NCBI GenBank assembly: GCA_002427995.1 | Contig: DIZV01000077.1 | Span: 1-14,483 of the forward strand | Direction of reading: 5' to 3' | Source: Chloroflexi bacterium UBA6019 | GTDB taxonomy: Bacteria; Chloroflexota; Dormibacteria; Dormibacterales; Dormibacteraceae | DNA length: 14,483 nt | Shown: positions 1 to 6,301 of the stretch, piece by piece | How positions within the stretch are numbered: position 1 is the stretch's first letter | Layout of the letters: each line of letters begins with the position of its first letter | The notes under the pieces: generated by a model | Database searches by the model: none | Told to the model about the DNA's origin: nothing | The model's input: the letters and a program-made list of their open reading frames with translations, nothing else | Position numbers and translations under genes: made by a program

Positions 1-1107
1 CGAGTCGCCGCCGAACTTCTCGAGGAAGGCGTCGGCGAGCGTCAGGGCGACCATCGCCTCGCCGATCACGCCGGCGGCCGGCACGACGCAGATGTCGGAG
101 CGCTCGTAGTGAGCCTCGACCTTCTCCTTGCTCCGGAGATCGACCGACTGGAGCGGCTTTTTCATCGTCGAGATCGGCTTCAGGGCCACCCGGAGGTCGA
201 GCGGCTCGCCGTTGGTCATCCCGCCCGTGATCCCGCCCGCCCGGTTGGAGAGATGGCGGTAGCGGCCCCGCTCGTGGGCGATCTCATCGTGGAACTCGGA
301 GCCGGGGCGCTGCGCACCGTCGAAGCCGGCGCCGAAGTCGACCCCCTTGACCGCGTTGATGCTGAGGATCGCCATCGCCAGCCGGGCGTCCAGCTTGCGG
401 TCCCAGTGGACGTAGGAGCCAAGGCCGGGGGGCAGGCCCCGCGCGACCACCCGGAAGGTGCCGCCGAGGGTGTCGCCGCGGCCACCGGCGGCGTCGATCG
501 CCGCCACCATCCGGTCCGAGGTGGCCGGGTCGGGGCAGCGCACGACCGATTCCTCGACCTGGGCGGCCGCCAGGAGGTCGACGTCGACCGCCTCCTGGGG
601 CAGCAGGACCTCCCCGATCGACTGGGTGAAGCTCAGGACGTCGACGCCGAAGTGGCCGAGCAGCTTGCGGGCCACCGCGCCGGCGGCGACGCGGGATGCC
701 GTCTCCCTCGCGCTCGAGCGCTCGAGCACGTTGCGGATGTCGTCGTGGCCGTACTTGAGCACCCCGGCGAGGTCGGCGTGGCCCGGCCGCAGCCGCGTCA
801 CCGGCTGAGGAGCAAAGCCCTCCTTGAGCGGCGTCATCTCCGCCGTCCAGTTGGCGTGGTCGCGGTTCTCGAGCACGATCGCCACCGGGCTGCCGATCGT
901 GAAGCCGCCCCGCACCCCGCCCACGAAGCGCCCGGCGTCAACCTCGATCTGCTGCCGGCCGCCGCGGCCGTGGCCGCCCTGGCGGCGGCCGAGGTCCCGC
1001 CGCAGGTCGTCGGGTGAGATCTCCAGCCCCGCCGGCAGCCCCTCGATCAGCACCGTCAGCTGGGGACCGTGGGACTCGCCCGCCGTGAACCAGCGCAGGT
1101 GTCCCAC
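1..1107 (-). CDS. aroC: Chorismate synthase (3' end cut by window edge)
   Basis: Converts 5-enolpyruvylshikimate-3-phosphate to chorismate, the last common step of the shikimate pathway, using reduced FMN in the cytoplasm. The 369 codons present start with GTG at 1107 (VGHLRWFTAGESHG). They carry the family signatures in order: TAGESHGPQL near the N-terminus, the glycine/arginine-rich RRQGGHGRGGRQQIE, LERSSARETASRVAAGA in the middle, and ERSDICVVPAAGV with EAMVALTLADAFL at the end. Family length is about 350-400 residues, so only a few C-terminal codons and the stop lie outside. The start is 4 bases after the stop of the PH-domain gene, with only a weak ribosome site, which suggests coupled translation. 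A second shikimate gene, aroE, lies three genes upstream in the same run. Identity is very secure; the exact GTG start is likely because the family begins just before this tryptophan/tyrosine-threonine-alanine motif. Confidence 0.97.
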   Translation of the reverse strand, partial: MGHLRWFTAGESHGPQLTVLIEGLPAGLEISPDDLRRDLGRRQGGHGRGGRQQIEVDAGRFVGGVRGGFTIGSPVAIVLENRDHANWTAEMTPLKEGFAPQPVTRLRPGHADLAGVLKYGHDDIRNVLERSSARETASRVAAGAVARKLLGHFGVDVLSFTQSIGEVLLPQEAVDVDLLAAAQVEESVVRCPDPATSDRMVAAIDAAGGRGDTLGGTFRVVARGLPPGLGSYVHWDRKLDARLAMAILSINAVKGVDFGAGFDGAQRPGSEFHDEIAHERGRYRHLSNRAGGITGGMTNGEPLDLRVALKPISTMKKPLQSVDLRSKEKVEAHYERSDICVVPAAGVIGEAMVALTLADAFLEKFGGDS

Positions 1108-1111
1108 GGGG

Positions 1112-1621
1112 CTAGACCGCAGGCGTGGCCGGGGGTTCGGGAACGCCCTGGTTGCGGAGCGTCTCGGCGCGGGAGAAGACCTCGTCGCGGAAGCGCTGCG
1201 GGTGGGGCAGGGCGTTGAGGACCTCGGCGCCCGCCGCGCCGGCGGAGTCGATCTCGATCCGCCCGTAGCCGAGCAGCCGGCCGAGAAGGCTCTGATTGGT
1301 CGCGATGTCCTGGACCCGATCGAGGGCGATCACCTTCGAGGCCCGGCTCACAATCCCGGTGTCGAGGATCACCCGGCGGTCGGTGATGGTGAAGCTGCGC
1401 GAATTCCAGCGGACCCAGACCACGACCAGGCTGAGGCCGAAAAGACCGGTGACGGCGAGCGTGCCGATGGTCTTGTAGTCGCTCGGAACGGAGGGCAGGA
1501 AATCGGCCACGACGACCAGCACCAGGAGCGCGATCGGGAGCAACAGGGGCTTGATCATCACCACCCAGTGCTGCCGCTCCTTCAGGACCAGGTTCTCGCC
1601 CGGCATCAGCTCGTGTCCCAT
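1112..1621 (-). CDS. Bacterial PH-domain (bPH2/YdbS-like) membrane protein
   Basis: 169-residue protein. Residues 1-18 are a short polar N-terminus. Two hydrophobic segments follow at about 19-42 and 52-71, then a cytoplasmic bPH2-type domain at about 72-150. The domain core reads SFTITDRRVILDTGIVSR, then VIALDRVQDI and GRLLGYGRIEI, the usual pattern of DUF304/YdbS-like proteins. The tail is proline/alanine rich. The molecular role of these proteins is generally unknown; a membrane-associated scaffolding or stress role is inferred in some bacteria. The ATG at 1621 is 8 bases after the prepilin peptidase stop and is the first candidate in frame after it; ATG four codons on is an alternative. 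It is cotranscribed with aroC and pilD, with no clear functional link visible. Confidence 0.85.
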   Translation of the reverse strand: MGHELMPGENLVLKERQHWVVMIKPLLLPIALLVLVVVADFLPSVPSDYKTIGTLAVTGLFGLSLVVVWVRWNSRSFTITDRRVILDTGIVSRASKVIALDRVQDIATNQSLLGRLLGYGRIEIDSAGAAGAEVLNALPHPQRFRDEVFSRAETLRNQGVPEPPATPAV

Positions 1622-1629
1622 GCGGTGCC

Positions 1630-2283
1630 CTATTTTGCCCCCAGTTGGTAGAGAACGACCAGCGCGCCCGCCGCGAGGAAGGGTCCGTAGGGAATTCCGT
1701 CCTTCATCGTCAGCACCCGGAAGATGACCAGCAGCAGGGAGATTACGCCGGCGAAGAGGACGCCCAGGAAGAGAGCGCTGACGATGGCGACGTCGTGGAC
1801 GCCCACGATCAGGCCGATGAAGGCGACCAGCTTGACATCGCCGAAGCCGAGGGCGTCGGCACCGAAGAAGAAAGCGCCGGCGAGAGCCAGGAGCAGGAAG
1901 AGGAGGCCCGCCGCGAGCCCGGTCAGGAGGCTGGCCACCAGGCCCAGGTGGGGGGTGAAGAAGCTCAGGGCGAGGGCGGCGACCATCGCCGGGACCATCA
2001 CCCGGTCGAGGATCAGGCGGTGCTCGAGGTCGAAGAAGATCACCTGGACGAGGACCGCCACCCAGAGGCTCTTGACCAGCAGCAGCGGCACCGGGCCGAA
2101 GCGGAAGCCGAAGAGGCCGAAGAGCAGCGCGGTGAGGATCACCGGCCCCCAGACCTGCCACGGCCGCGAGCCGAACTCCAGCTCCTCCACCCGGCAGAGC
2201 CAGACCGTCAGCCGGCGGATCCCCAAGCCTGCCGCCGCTCCGACGAGAAGCCAGGCGGCCGCGGTCAGAAGGGCGGTGGTCAC
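1630..2283 (-). CDS. Type IV prepilin peptidase (A24 family), lacking the N-terminal methyltransferase/zinc domain
   Basis: Polytopic membrane aspartyl protease that would cleave the leader of prepilin-like proteins at the cytoplasmic face of the membrane. The 217 residues are almost entirely hydrophobic with about 7-8 predicted membrane helices. The two catalytic aspartates are visible: D85 in FFDLEHRLI and D149 in GFGDVKL, and IPYGPFLAAG follows near the C-terminus. Full PilD proteins have a cytoplasmic loop with two CxxC pairs after the first helix. Here that loop is short (about residues 22-43) with only one cysteine, C30, so leader cleavage is expected but N-methylation by this protein is not. 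The GTG start at 2283 overlaps the aroE stop as GTGA, which fixes the start well. No pilin gene is in the window. A stand-alone peptidase working on pilins encoded elsewhere is the simplest reading. Confidence 0.9.
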   Translation of the reverse strand: MTTALLTAAAWLLVGAAAGLGIRRLTVWLCRVEELEFGSRPWQVWGPVILTALLFGLFGFRFGPVPLLLVKSLWVAVLVQVIFFDLEHRLILDRVMVPAMVAALALSFFTPHLGLVASLLTGLAAGLLFLLLALAGAFFFGADALGFGDVKLVAFIGLIVGVHDVAIVSALFLGVLFAGVISLLLVIFRVLTMKDGIPYGPFLAAGALVVLYQLGAK

Positions 2284-3008
2284 CTCGCCAGCGCCGCCCG
2301 CATGGCCGCCAAGGGAGCCGGGAGAGAGGTCCATCCGGTGAAGGATGCGGCACCCTGGGCCAGGAGCACCGCCCAGCCGTCGGCGGCGGGCAGCCCGGCG
2401 GCCCGCGCGGAGGCGACCAGGGGGGTGCCCCCGCGGACGTAGACGAGGTCGATGACGGCCTTGCGAGGCAGGTCGGCAGGCCGGATCACGGCCTCCCCCT
2501 CCCGCCCCACCGGCGTGCAGTTGACGACCAGGTCGCACTCCCGCGAGAGGACGCCGCGCAGGTCCCAGTTCTCCCGGGTGAGGTGGACCAGCTCGGCGTC
2601 TCCGAGCGCAACGGCCGCGGCCCGGGCCGAACCACCGCGGCCGAGGATCGCCGCGCGGCCGCCGGTCCAGCCCACCTCGGCGAGGGCCGCCCGGATGCCG
2701 GCGACGTCGGTGTTGCCACCGACCAGGCGCTCGCCGTCGCGGCGGATGAAGTTGACCGCCCCGACCTCGTCCGCCAGCTCGTCGCAGGCGTCGAGGAGTG
2801 GCATCACGGAGAGCTTGTGGGGGATCGTCACGTTGGCGCCGGCGTGGTTTCGGAGCCGGAGGGCGGCGACCGCGGCCGGGAGGTCGGCGGGGGCCACGTC
2901 GAAGAGCTCGTAGCTCCAGCCGTCAAGCCCGGCGGCAGCGAAGGCGGCGTTCTGCATCGCGGGGCTGGCCGAGTAGGAGATCTGGTGGCCGAGGAGGCCC
3001 GTCAGCAA
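2280..3008 (-). CDS. aroE: Shikimate dehydrogenase
   Basis: Reduces 3-dehydroshikimate to shikimate, normally with NADPH. The 242-residue protein has the shikimate-binding SYSASPAMQNAAF at 11-23, the catalytic lysine K65 in NVTIPHK, D101 in GNTDVAGI, NCTPVG at 163-168 and a glutamine in LLAQGAASF near 218. The dinucleotide loop is GRGGSARA (123-130), a slight variant of the usual GAGGAARA. The typical NRT phosphate-binding motif after the next strand is not obvious (VHLTREN at 141-147), so cofactor preference could differ. The length is at the short end for the family (about 270). The TTG start at 3008 overlaps the mltG stop and has GGAG four bases upstream; no other start lies further upstream that would fit the family N-terminus. 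Confidence 0.95.
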   Translation of the reverse strand: MLTGLLGHQISYSASPAMQNAAFAAAGLDGWSYELFDVAPADLPAAVAALRLRNHAGANVTIPHKLSVMPLLDACDELADEVGAVNFIRRDGERLVGGNTDVAGIRAALAEVGWTGGRAAILGRGGSARAAAVALGDAELVHLTRENWDLRGVLSRECDLVVNCTPVGREGEAVIRPADLPRKAVIDLVYVRGGTPLVASARAAGLPAADGWAVLLAQGAASFTGWTSLPAPLAAMRAALAR

Positions 3009-4048
3009 CCGTCTCCGACGACGCCGTACTGCCGCTTGAGGGCGTCGAACTCACCGTTGGTGTGGGCGAAGTGGGTGTGGCCGGCGCAGTCGGCGAAGTA
3101 GAAGATGTATTTCTGGTCGCGCTGGAGGGGGGTGACGCAGGCGTTGAGCGCCGCCTTGCCGGGATTGCTGATCGGCCCCGGCGGGAGCCCCGGGTAGCGG
3201 TAGGTGTTGTAGGGCGAGTCGACCTTGAGGTCTTCCAGGCTGAGGCTCTGGGCACCGCTCGTCCGGCCCAGCGCGTAGAGGACGGTGGCGTCGACGTCGA
3301 GCGCATTGTGGATCTCGAGGCGGTTGTAGTAGATGCCGCAGACGATCGCCCGGTTGGGATCGGACTGGACCTCGCGGTCGACCATCGAGGCCAGGATCAC
3401 GATCGTGTCGACGGTCTGGCCGGAGGCCTGGACCTTCGCCCGGAGGTCGGCGGTCAGCACCTTGCGGAACTGCTCCAGCTGGGCCTGGACGAGGTCTTTG
3501 GCGGTGGCGCCCTTGTTCAGCGAATACGTCTCCGGAAGCAGGTAGCCCTCCAGGTTGTCGGCCCGCCCCGCCACCTTCGGCCGCTGGGCGACGAAATCGA
3601 AGGACTGCCAGTTGGCGGGGTTGGCGGCGTCGAGGTAGTCCTGCGCCTTGCCGTGCCCGGCGGCCTCCCACTTCCTGGCGGTGCGGTCGATCGTGTAGCC
3701 CTCCGGGATCGTGAAGGTGATCTGGTCGGTCTGGGCGTGCTGGAGGGCGGCGGCCACCTGCTCCATCGTCATGTGCCGGTCGAGGCTGTAGTCGCCGGCC
3801 TGGAAGGACGGCGCGAGGTTGTTCAGCTTCAGGTAGACGGTCCACACCTCGCGGCTCCGGATCAGGCCCTTGGAGTAGAGGTCGTCGCCGATCTCGGTGC
3901 TCGACTCGCCGGTCGTGACCGTGAAGGCGACCTTCTGCGAGTGGTCCGAGGCGGGCTGCTGGGTCTGGCTCGTGTACCAGCCGTAGGCTCCGTTGGCCCC
4001 GAACCCGAGCAGGCCAACGACCACCACGAAGATGAGGAGGCTTTTCAA
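3002..4048 (-). CDS. mltG: Endolytic murein transglycosylase MltG (YceG-like)
   Basis: Membrane-anchored lytic transglycosylase that cleaves nascent peptidoglycan strands and acts as a terminator of glycan elongation outside the membrane. Residues 1-24 form one N-terminal membrane segment. The ectodomain contains a LysM-like region at about 38-115 and the YceG catalytic part at about 120-345. The likely catalytic glutamate is E226 in ILASMVDREVQ (aligned from memory to E218 of E. coli MltG). DVDATVLYAL and SPYNTYRYPGLPPGPISNPG are the hallmark motifs. The 348 residues match family length. A stop codon sits directly before the TTG at 4048, so TTG is the earliest start; the GTG codons seven and eight positions on are alternatives but would shorten the anchor. 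It follows DUF1292 by 16 bases, as in the Bacillus yrzB-yrrL order. Confidence 0.95.
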   Translation of the reverse strand: MKSLLIFVVVVGLLGFGANGAYGWYTSQTQQPASDHSQKVAFTVTTGESSTEIGDDLYSKGLIRSREVWTVYLKLNNLAPSFQAGDYSLDRHMTMEQVAAALQHAQTDQITFTIPEGYTIDRTARKWEAAGHGKAQDYLDAANPANWQSFDFVAQRPKVAGRADNLEGYLLPETYSLNKGATAKDLVQAQLEQFRKVLTADLRAKVQASGQTVDTIVILASMVDREVQSDPNRAIVCGIYYNRLEIHNALDVDATVLYALGRTSGAQSLSLEDLKVDSPYNTYRYPGLPPGPISNPGKAALNACVTPLQRDQKYIFYFADCAGHTHFAHTNGEFDALKRQYGVVGDGC

Positions 4049-4064
4049 CTAACGGGTCCCATTC

Positions 4065-4301
4065 TCAATCGTTCTCGGTTTCCAGCATGGCCATGATCCG
4101 TTCGAACTCCTCGCCGTCGATCGACACCAGGCGGCCGTCCTCCTCGCGCAGCACGAGGACCAGCTCGGGATCCTCGACGCCCTCCACCAGGTAGTAGGTG
4201 ACGTCCTCGACGTCGAACGCGTCGTGCAGCGCGAAGACCAGCTCGGCGCCCTCCTCGTCGATCAGCGTCACGGTCTCGACCGGCGGCTCCTCCTCAGCCA
4301 C
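4065..4301 (-). CDS. DUF1292 / YrzB-family small acidic protein
   Basis: 78-residue, very acidic protein with the DUF1292 layout: a first half matching TVTLIDEEGAELVFALHDAFDVE, a central YYLVEG strand, then LVLVLREEDGRLVSIDGEEFE and a short tail. The function of the family is unknown. The identification rests on this pattern and on position, since yrzB lies between ruvX (yrrK) and mltG (yrrL) in Bacillus and many Firmicutes. The GTG start at 4301 lies inside the end of ruvX (8-base overlap), implying translational coupling. No catalytic residues, signal peptide or membrane segment are visible. Confidence 0.82.
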   Translation of the reverse strand: MAEEEPPVETVTLIDEEGAELVFALHDAFDVEDVTYYLVEGVEDPELVLVLREEDGRLVSIDGEEFERIMAMLETEND

Positions 4302-4716
4302 GTCGCCGCCGCTCCAGGAAGGCTTCGAGGACCAGCGCCGCGGCGAGCTGGTCGACCAGGCCCCGGCGCTTCTCGCGCCGCACCCCCTGGCCGACCAGGT
4401 GGCGCTCGGCGGCGACGCTGCTGAGCCGCTCGTCGTGGAGGGAGACGGGCAGCCGGGTGCTCCGCTTCAGCTCGTCCGCCAGCGCGCGGGCCAGCCGCGC
4501 CGCGTCGCCGGAGGAACCGTCGAGGTTGCGGGGGAGCCCCACCACCAGCTCGACCGCGCCGACCTCCCGGGCGACGGCCGCCACCCGTTCGGCCAGGGTG
4601 GCGGCGGGCTCGGCGTCGAGGGTTCGGAGCGGCGAGGCGAGGCGGCGCGACTCGTCGCTCAGCGCGAGTCCGACGCGGCGGCTGCCGGGGTCGACGGCGA
4701 GCACTCTTCCTTCCAT
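4294..4716 (-). CDS. ruvX: RuvX / YqgF-family RNase H-fold protein (putative pre-16S rRNA nuclease)
   Basis: RNase H-fold protein implicated in 16S rRNA 5' end maturation and proposed as a Holliday junction resolvase. The 140 residues show all signatures: LAVDPGSRRVGLALSD (6-21, with D9), VVGLPRNLDGSSG (58-70), HDERLSSVAAER (94-105) and VDQLAAALVLEAFL (121-134, with D122). The length is normal. The chosen ATG at 4716 lacks a well-spaced ribosome site because the GGAG is directly against it. A GTG four codons later (4704) is preceded by GGAAGGA at a short spacing and would give a protein beginning just before LAVDPG, so it is a real alternative start. Its gene lies 15 bases after the J-like gene. 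Confidence 0.95.
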   Translation of the reverse strand: MEGRVLAVDPGSRRVGLALSDESRRLASPLRTLDAEPAATLAERVAAVAREVGAVELVVGLPRNLDGSSGDAARLARALADELKRSTRLPVSLHDERLSSVAAERHLVGQGVRREKRRGLVDQLAAALVLEAFLERRRRG

Positions 4717-4731
4717 CTCCAGGAAGGGAGG

Positions 4732-6267
4732 TTACTGGGTCGCGGTGCCGGCTCCGCCGGTGTCGACGACGTACTTGATCCCGATGTGCGAGCTGAGGAA
4801 GGGCAGCAGCGGGAGCGAGAGCGGCTTTTCCCTCACGTCCGCCGACTCCACCGGAAGGGTCTGCAGGTAGATCCGCGCCGAAGCCGTCGACGATCCGAGG
4901 AGACGATTGCGGATCTTGTCGAAGTCCAGCCGGGGGGCGACGAAGCCCTTGGCGGTACCGGCGAAGGAGATGTGGCCGTCGGCGGTCGACTGGGACACGT
5001 GGAAGTCGCTCTGGACCGGGTTATCGGTCAGAGCGAAGCCGGCCGGCACGTGCTTGGCCAGGTCAGCCTTGAGCGCGGCCTTGACGTCGTCGACGCTGTA
5101 GACGGCGCCGTTGCCGGTCATCGAAACCGTCGCCGCGAAGAGCGCCACGGTGTCGTTGACCTTGTGGTCGGCGGTGAAGGTCGGCTGGTAATCGACGGTG
5201 TCGGCCAGCTTCTCGGTGCTCTGGGCCTGCCGGGTCAGGTCGTCGATGACCTGGCCGCGAAGGTCGCCCTCGAGCTGGGCCTTGGCGCTGTCGAGGTCGC
5301 CCTGCGAGATGTAGGTCTGCTTGACCTCATCGGTGCCGCTAGCCGTGGCGCTGATGTTTGCTGCGTGCAGGCACAGCGGGATACTTGGGTCGTTCCTAGG
5401 ATTGTTGATCTGCGTGATCGTGTGGTCAGGAACGTTGCCGGCGACACCCGGAAGGACCGCCAAGATATTCACGGACGCTTCCCCTGGTGGCACTTTGATT
5501 TCTGCCTGTTGCACGAATTGAATCCCAGAAGTCGTGCTCACAATCTGGCCCGCCTTCATGTCGTAGGTAGGGCCGCAGCTGTTCGTGTACGTAACTAGTC
5601 CGGAGGCAGCCGCGGCTGGCGTGTCGTGCACCCCGGTCGCCTTGAACTGCTGTGAGAGGTCCTTCTTGGCGGTGATCTGGCGCACCTTCACCGGCGCCGC
5701 CCCCGGCGCCGCGTCGATGTTGGCGGTGTCGCTCAGCGGCTGCGCCCGGGCGGTCAGCGTGATCGACGCGGTGGGGACGATCACCGCCGCCGAGATGAGG
5801 GCGACCAGGACGATCAGCGCCGCCCCGATGTAGAGGGCCGTGCGCCCTCCCGAGCTGGACGCGCTCGCCATCCGGTGCTGGGGCGCCATCGACATCTTGG
5901 GCACGCGTGCGGGCGCTGCTTCGGGGACCAGCGCGGGACCCGCCGCGGGCGGTGCCAGGAGCGCCACGCCGGCCAGGGGGAGCGCCGGCTCGGCCTCGGG
6001 CGCGCCGTACTCCTCCATGTCGGCAAAGGCGTTGAAACCGTTGTCGGAGGCGAGCTGCTGGACCGCGGCGTCGCTCGAGATGATGGCGATCCGCTTGCCG
6101 AACTGGCGCGCGTAATCACGGAGGAGCCGGAAGTTGAATCGGCTCTGGCCGATCCGGCTTCTCGAGGGGACGACGACCGGGACGTCCTGGGCGGACGTCC
6201 GGCGGAGCCTTTCAATCAGCTCCGAGATCTCTTCTTCTACGTCCAGATAGATGGGCTGTGCTGGCAT
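4732..6267 (-). CDS. Single-pass membrane protein with baseplate-J-like ectodomain and cytoplasmic alpha/beta domain
   Basis: 511 residues in four parts. Residues 1-88 form a compact alpha/beta-looking domain (IYLDVEEEISELIERLR, VPVVVPSRSRIGQSRFNFR, KRIAIISSDAAVQQLA). Residues 89-142 are an alanine/proline-rich linker. A single membrane helix lies at about 144-165. Residues 166-511 are a beta-rich extracytoplasmic region. Within it LAVLPGVAGNVPDHTITQ (269-286) resembles the baseplate J/gp47 signature (PG..GN....TI). Two cysteines, C231 and C299, could form a disulfide. Proteins of this build are often annotated as baseplate J family, but this gene is not in a phage context. It lies 34 bases after the FtsA-like gene. 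Inference: a membrane-spanning partner of that actin-like protein. The start is fixed by an in-frame stop seven codons upstream of the ATG; the ribosome site is poor. Function unknown. Confidence 0.72.
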   Translation of the reverse strand: MPAQPIYLDVEEEISELIERLRRTSAQDVPVVVPSRSRIGQSRFNFRLLRDYARQFGKRIAIISSDAAVQQLASDNGFNAFADMEEYGAPEAEPALPLAGVALLAPPAAGPALVPEAAPARVPKMSMAPQHRMASASSSGGRTALYIGAALIVLVALISAAVIVPTASITLTARAQPLSDTANIDAAPGAAPVKVRQITAKKDLSQQFKATGVHDTPAAAASGLVTYTNSCGPTYDMKAGQIVSTTSGIQFVQQAEIKVPPGEASVNILAVLPGVAGNVPDHTITQINNPRNDPSIPLCLHAANISATASGTDEVKQTYISQGDLDSAKAQLEGDLRGQVIDDLTRQAQSTEKLADTVDYQPTFTADHKVNDTVALFAATVSMTGNGAVYSVDDVKAALKADLAKHVPAGFALTDNPVQSDFHVSQSTADGHISFAGTAKGFVAPRLDFDKIRNRLLGSSTASARIYLQTLPVESADVREKPLSLPLLPFLSSHIGIKYVVDTGGAGTATQ

Positions 6268-6301
6268 GTTGAGTGGGTCGTACCTCTATCGGGGCGGTAG
6301 G

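Noticed and set aside
712..727. Perfect 16-bp palindrome GCTCGAGCGCTCGAGC
   Set aside because: It encodes the conserved ERSSAR part of chorismate synthase; the palindrome follows from preferred codons and is probably not a regulatory site.
1622..2353. Upstream extension of the PH-domain frame into the prepilin peptidase gene
   Set aside because: The extension reads the prepilin peptidase in another frame and is arginine/proline-rich nonsense; the domain starts after ATG 1621.
4732..6267. Prophage or contractile injection system suggested by the J-like motif
   Set aside because: No other tail, baseplate, sheath or capsid gene is present, all neighbours are housekeeping genes, and the protein has a membrane anchor unlike phage gpJ.
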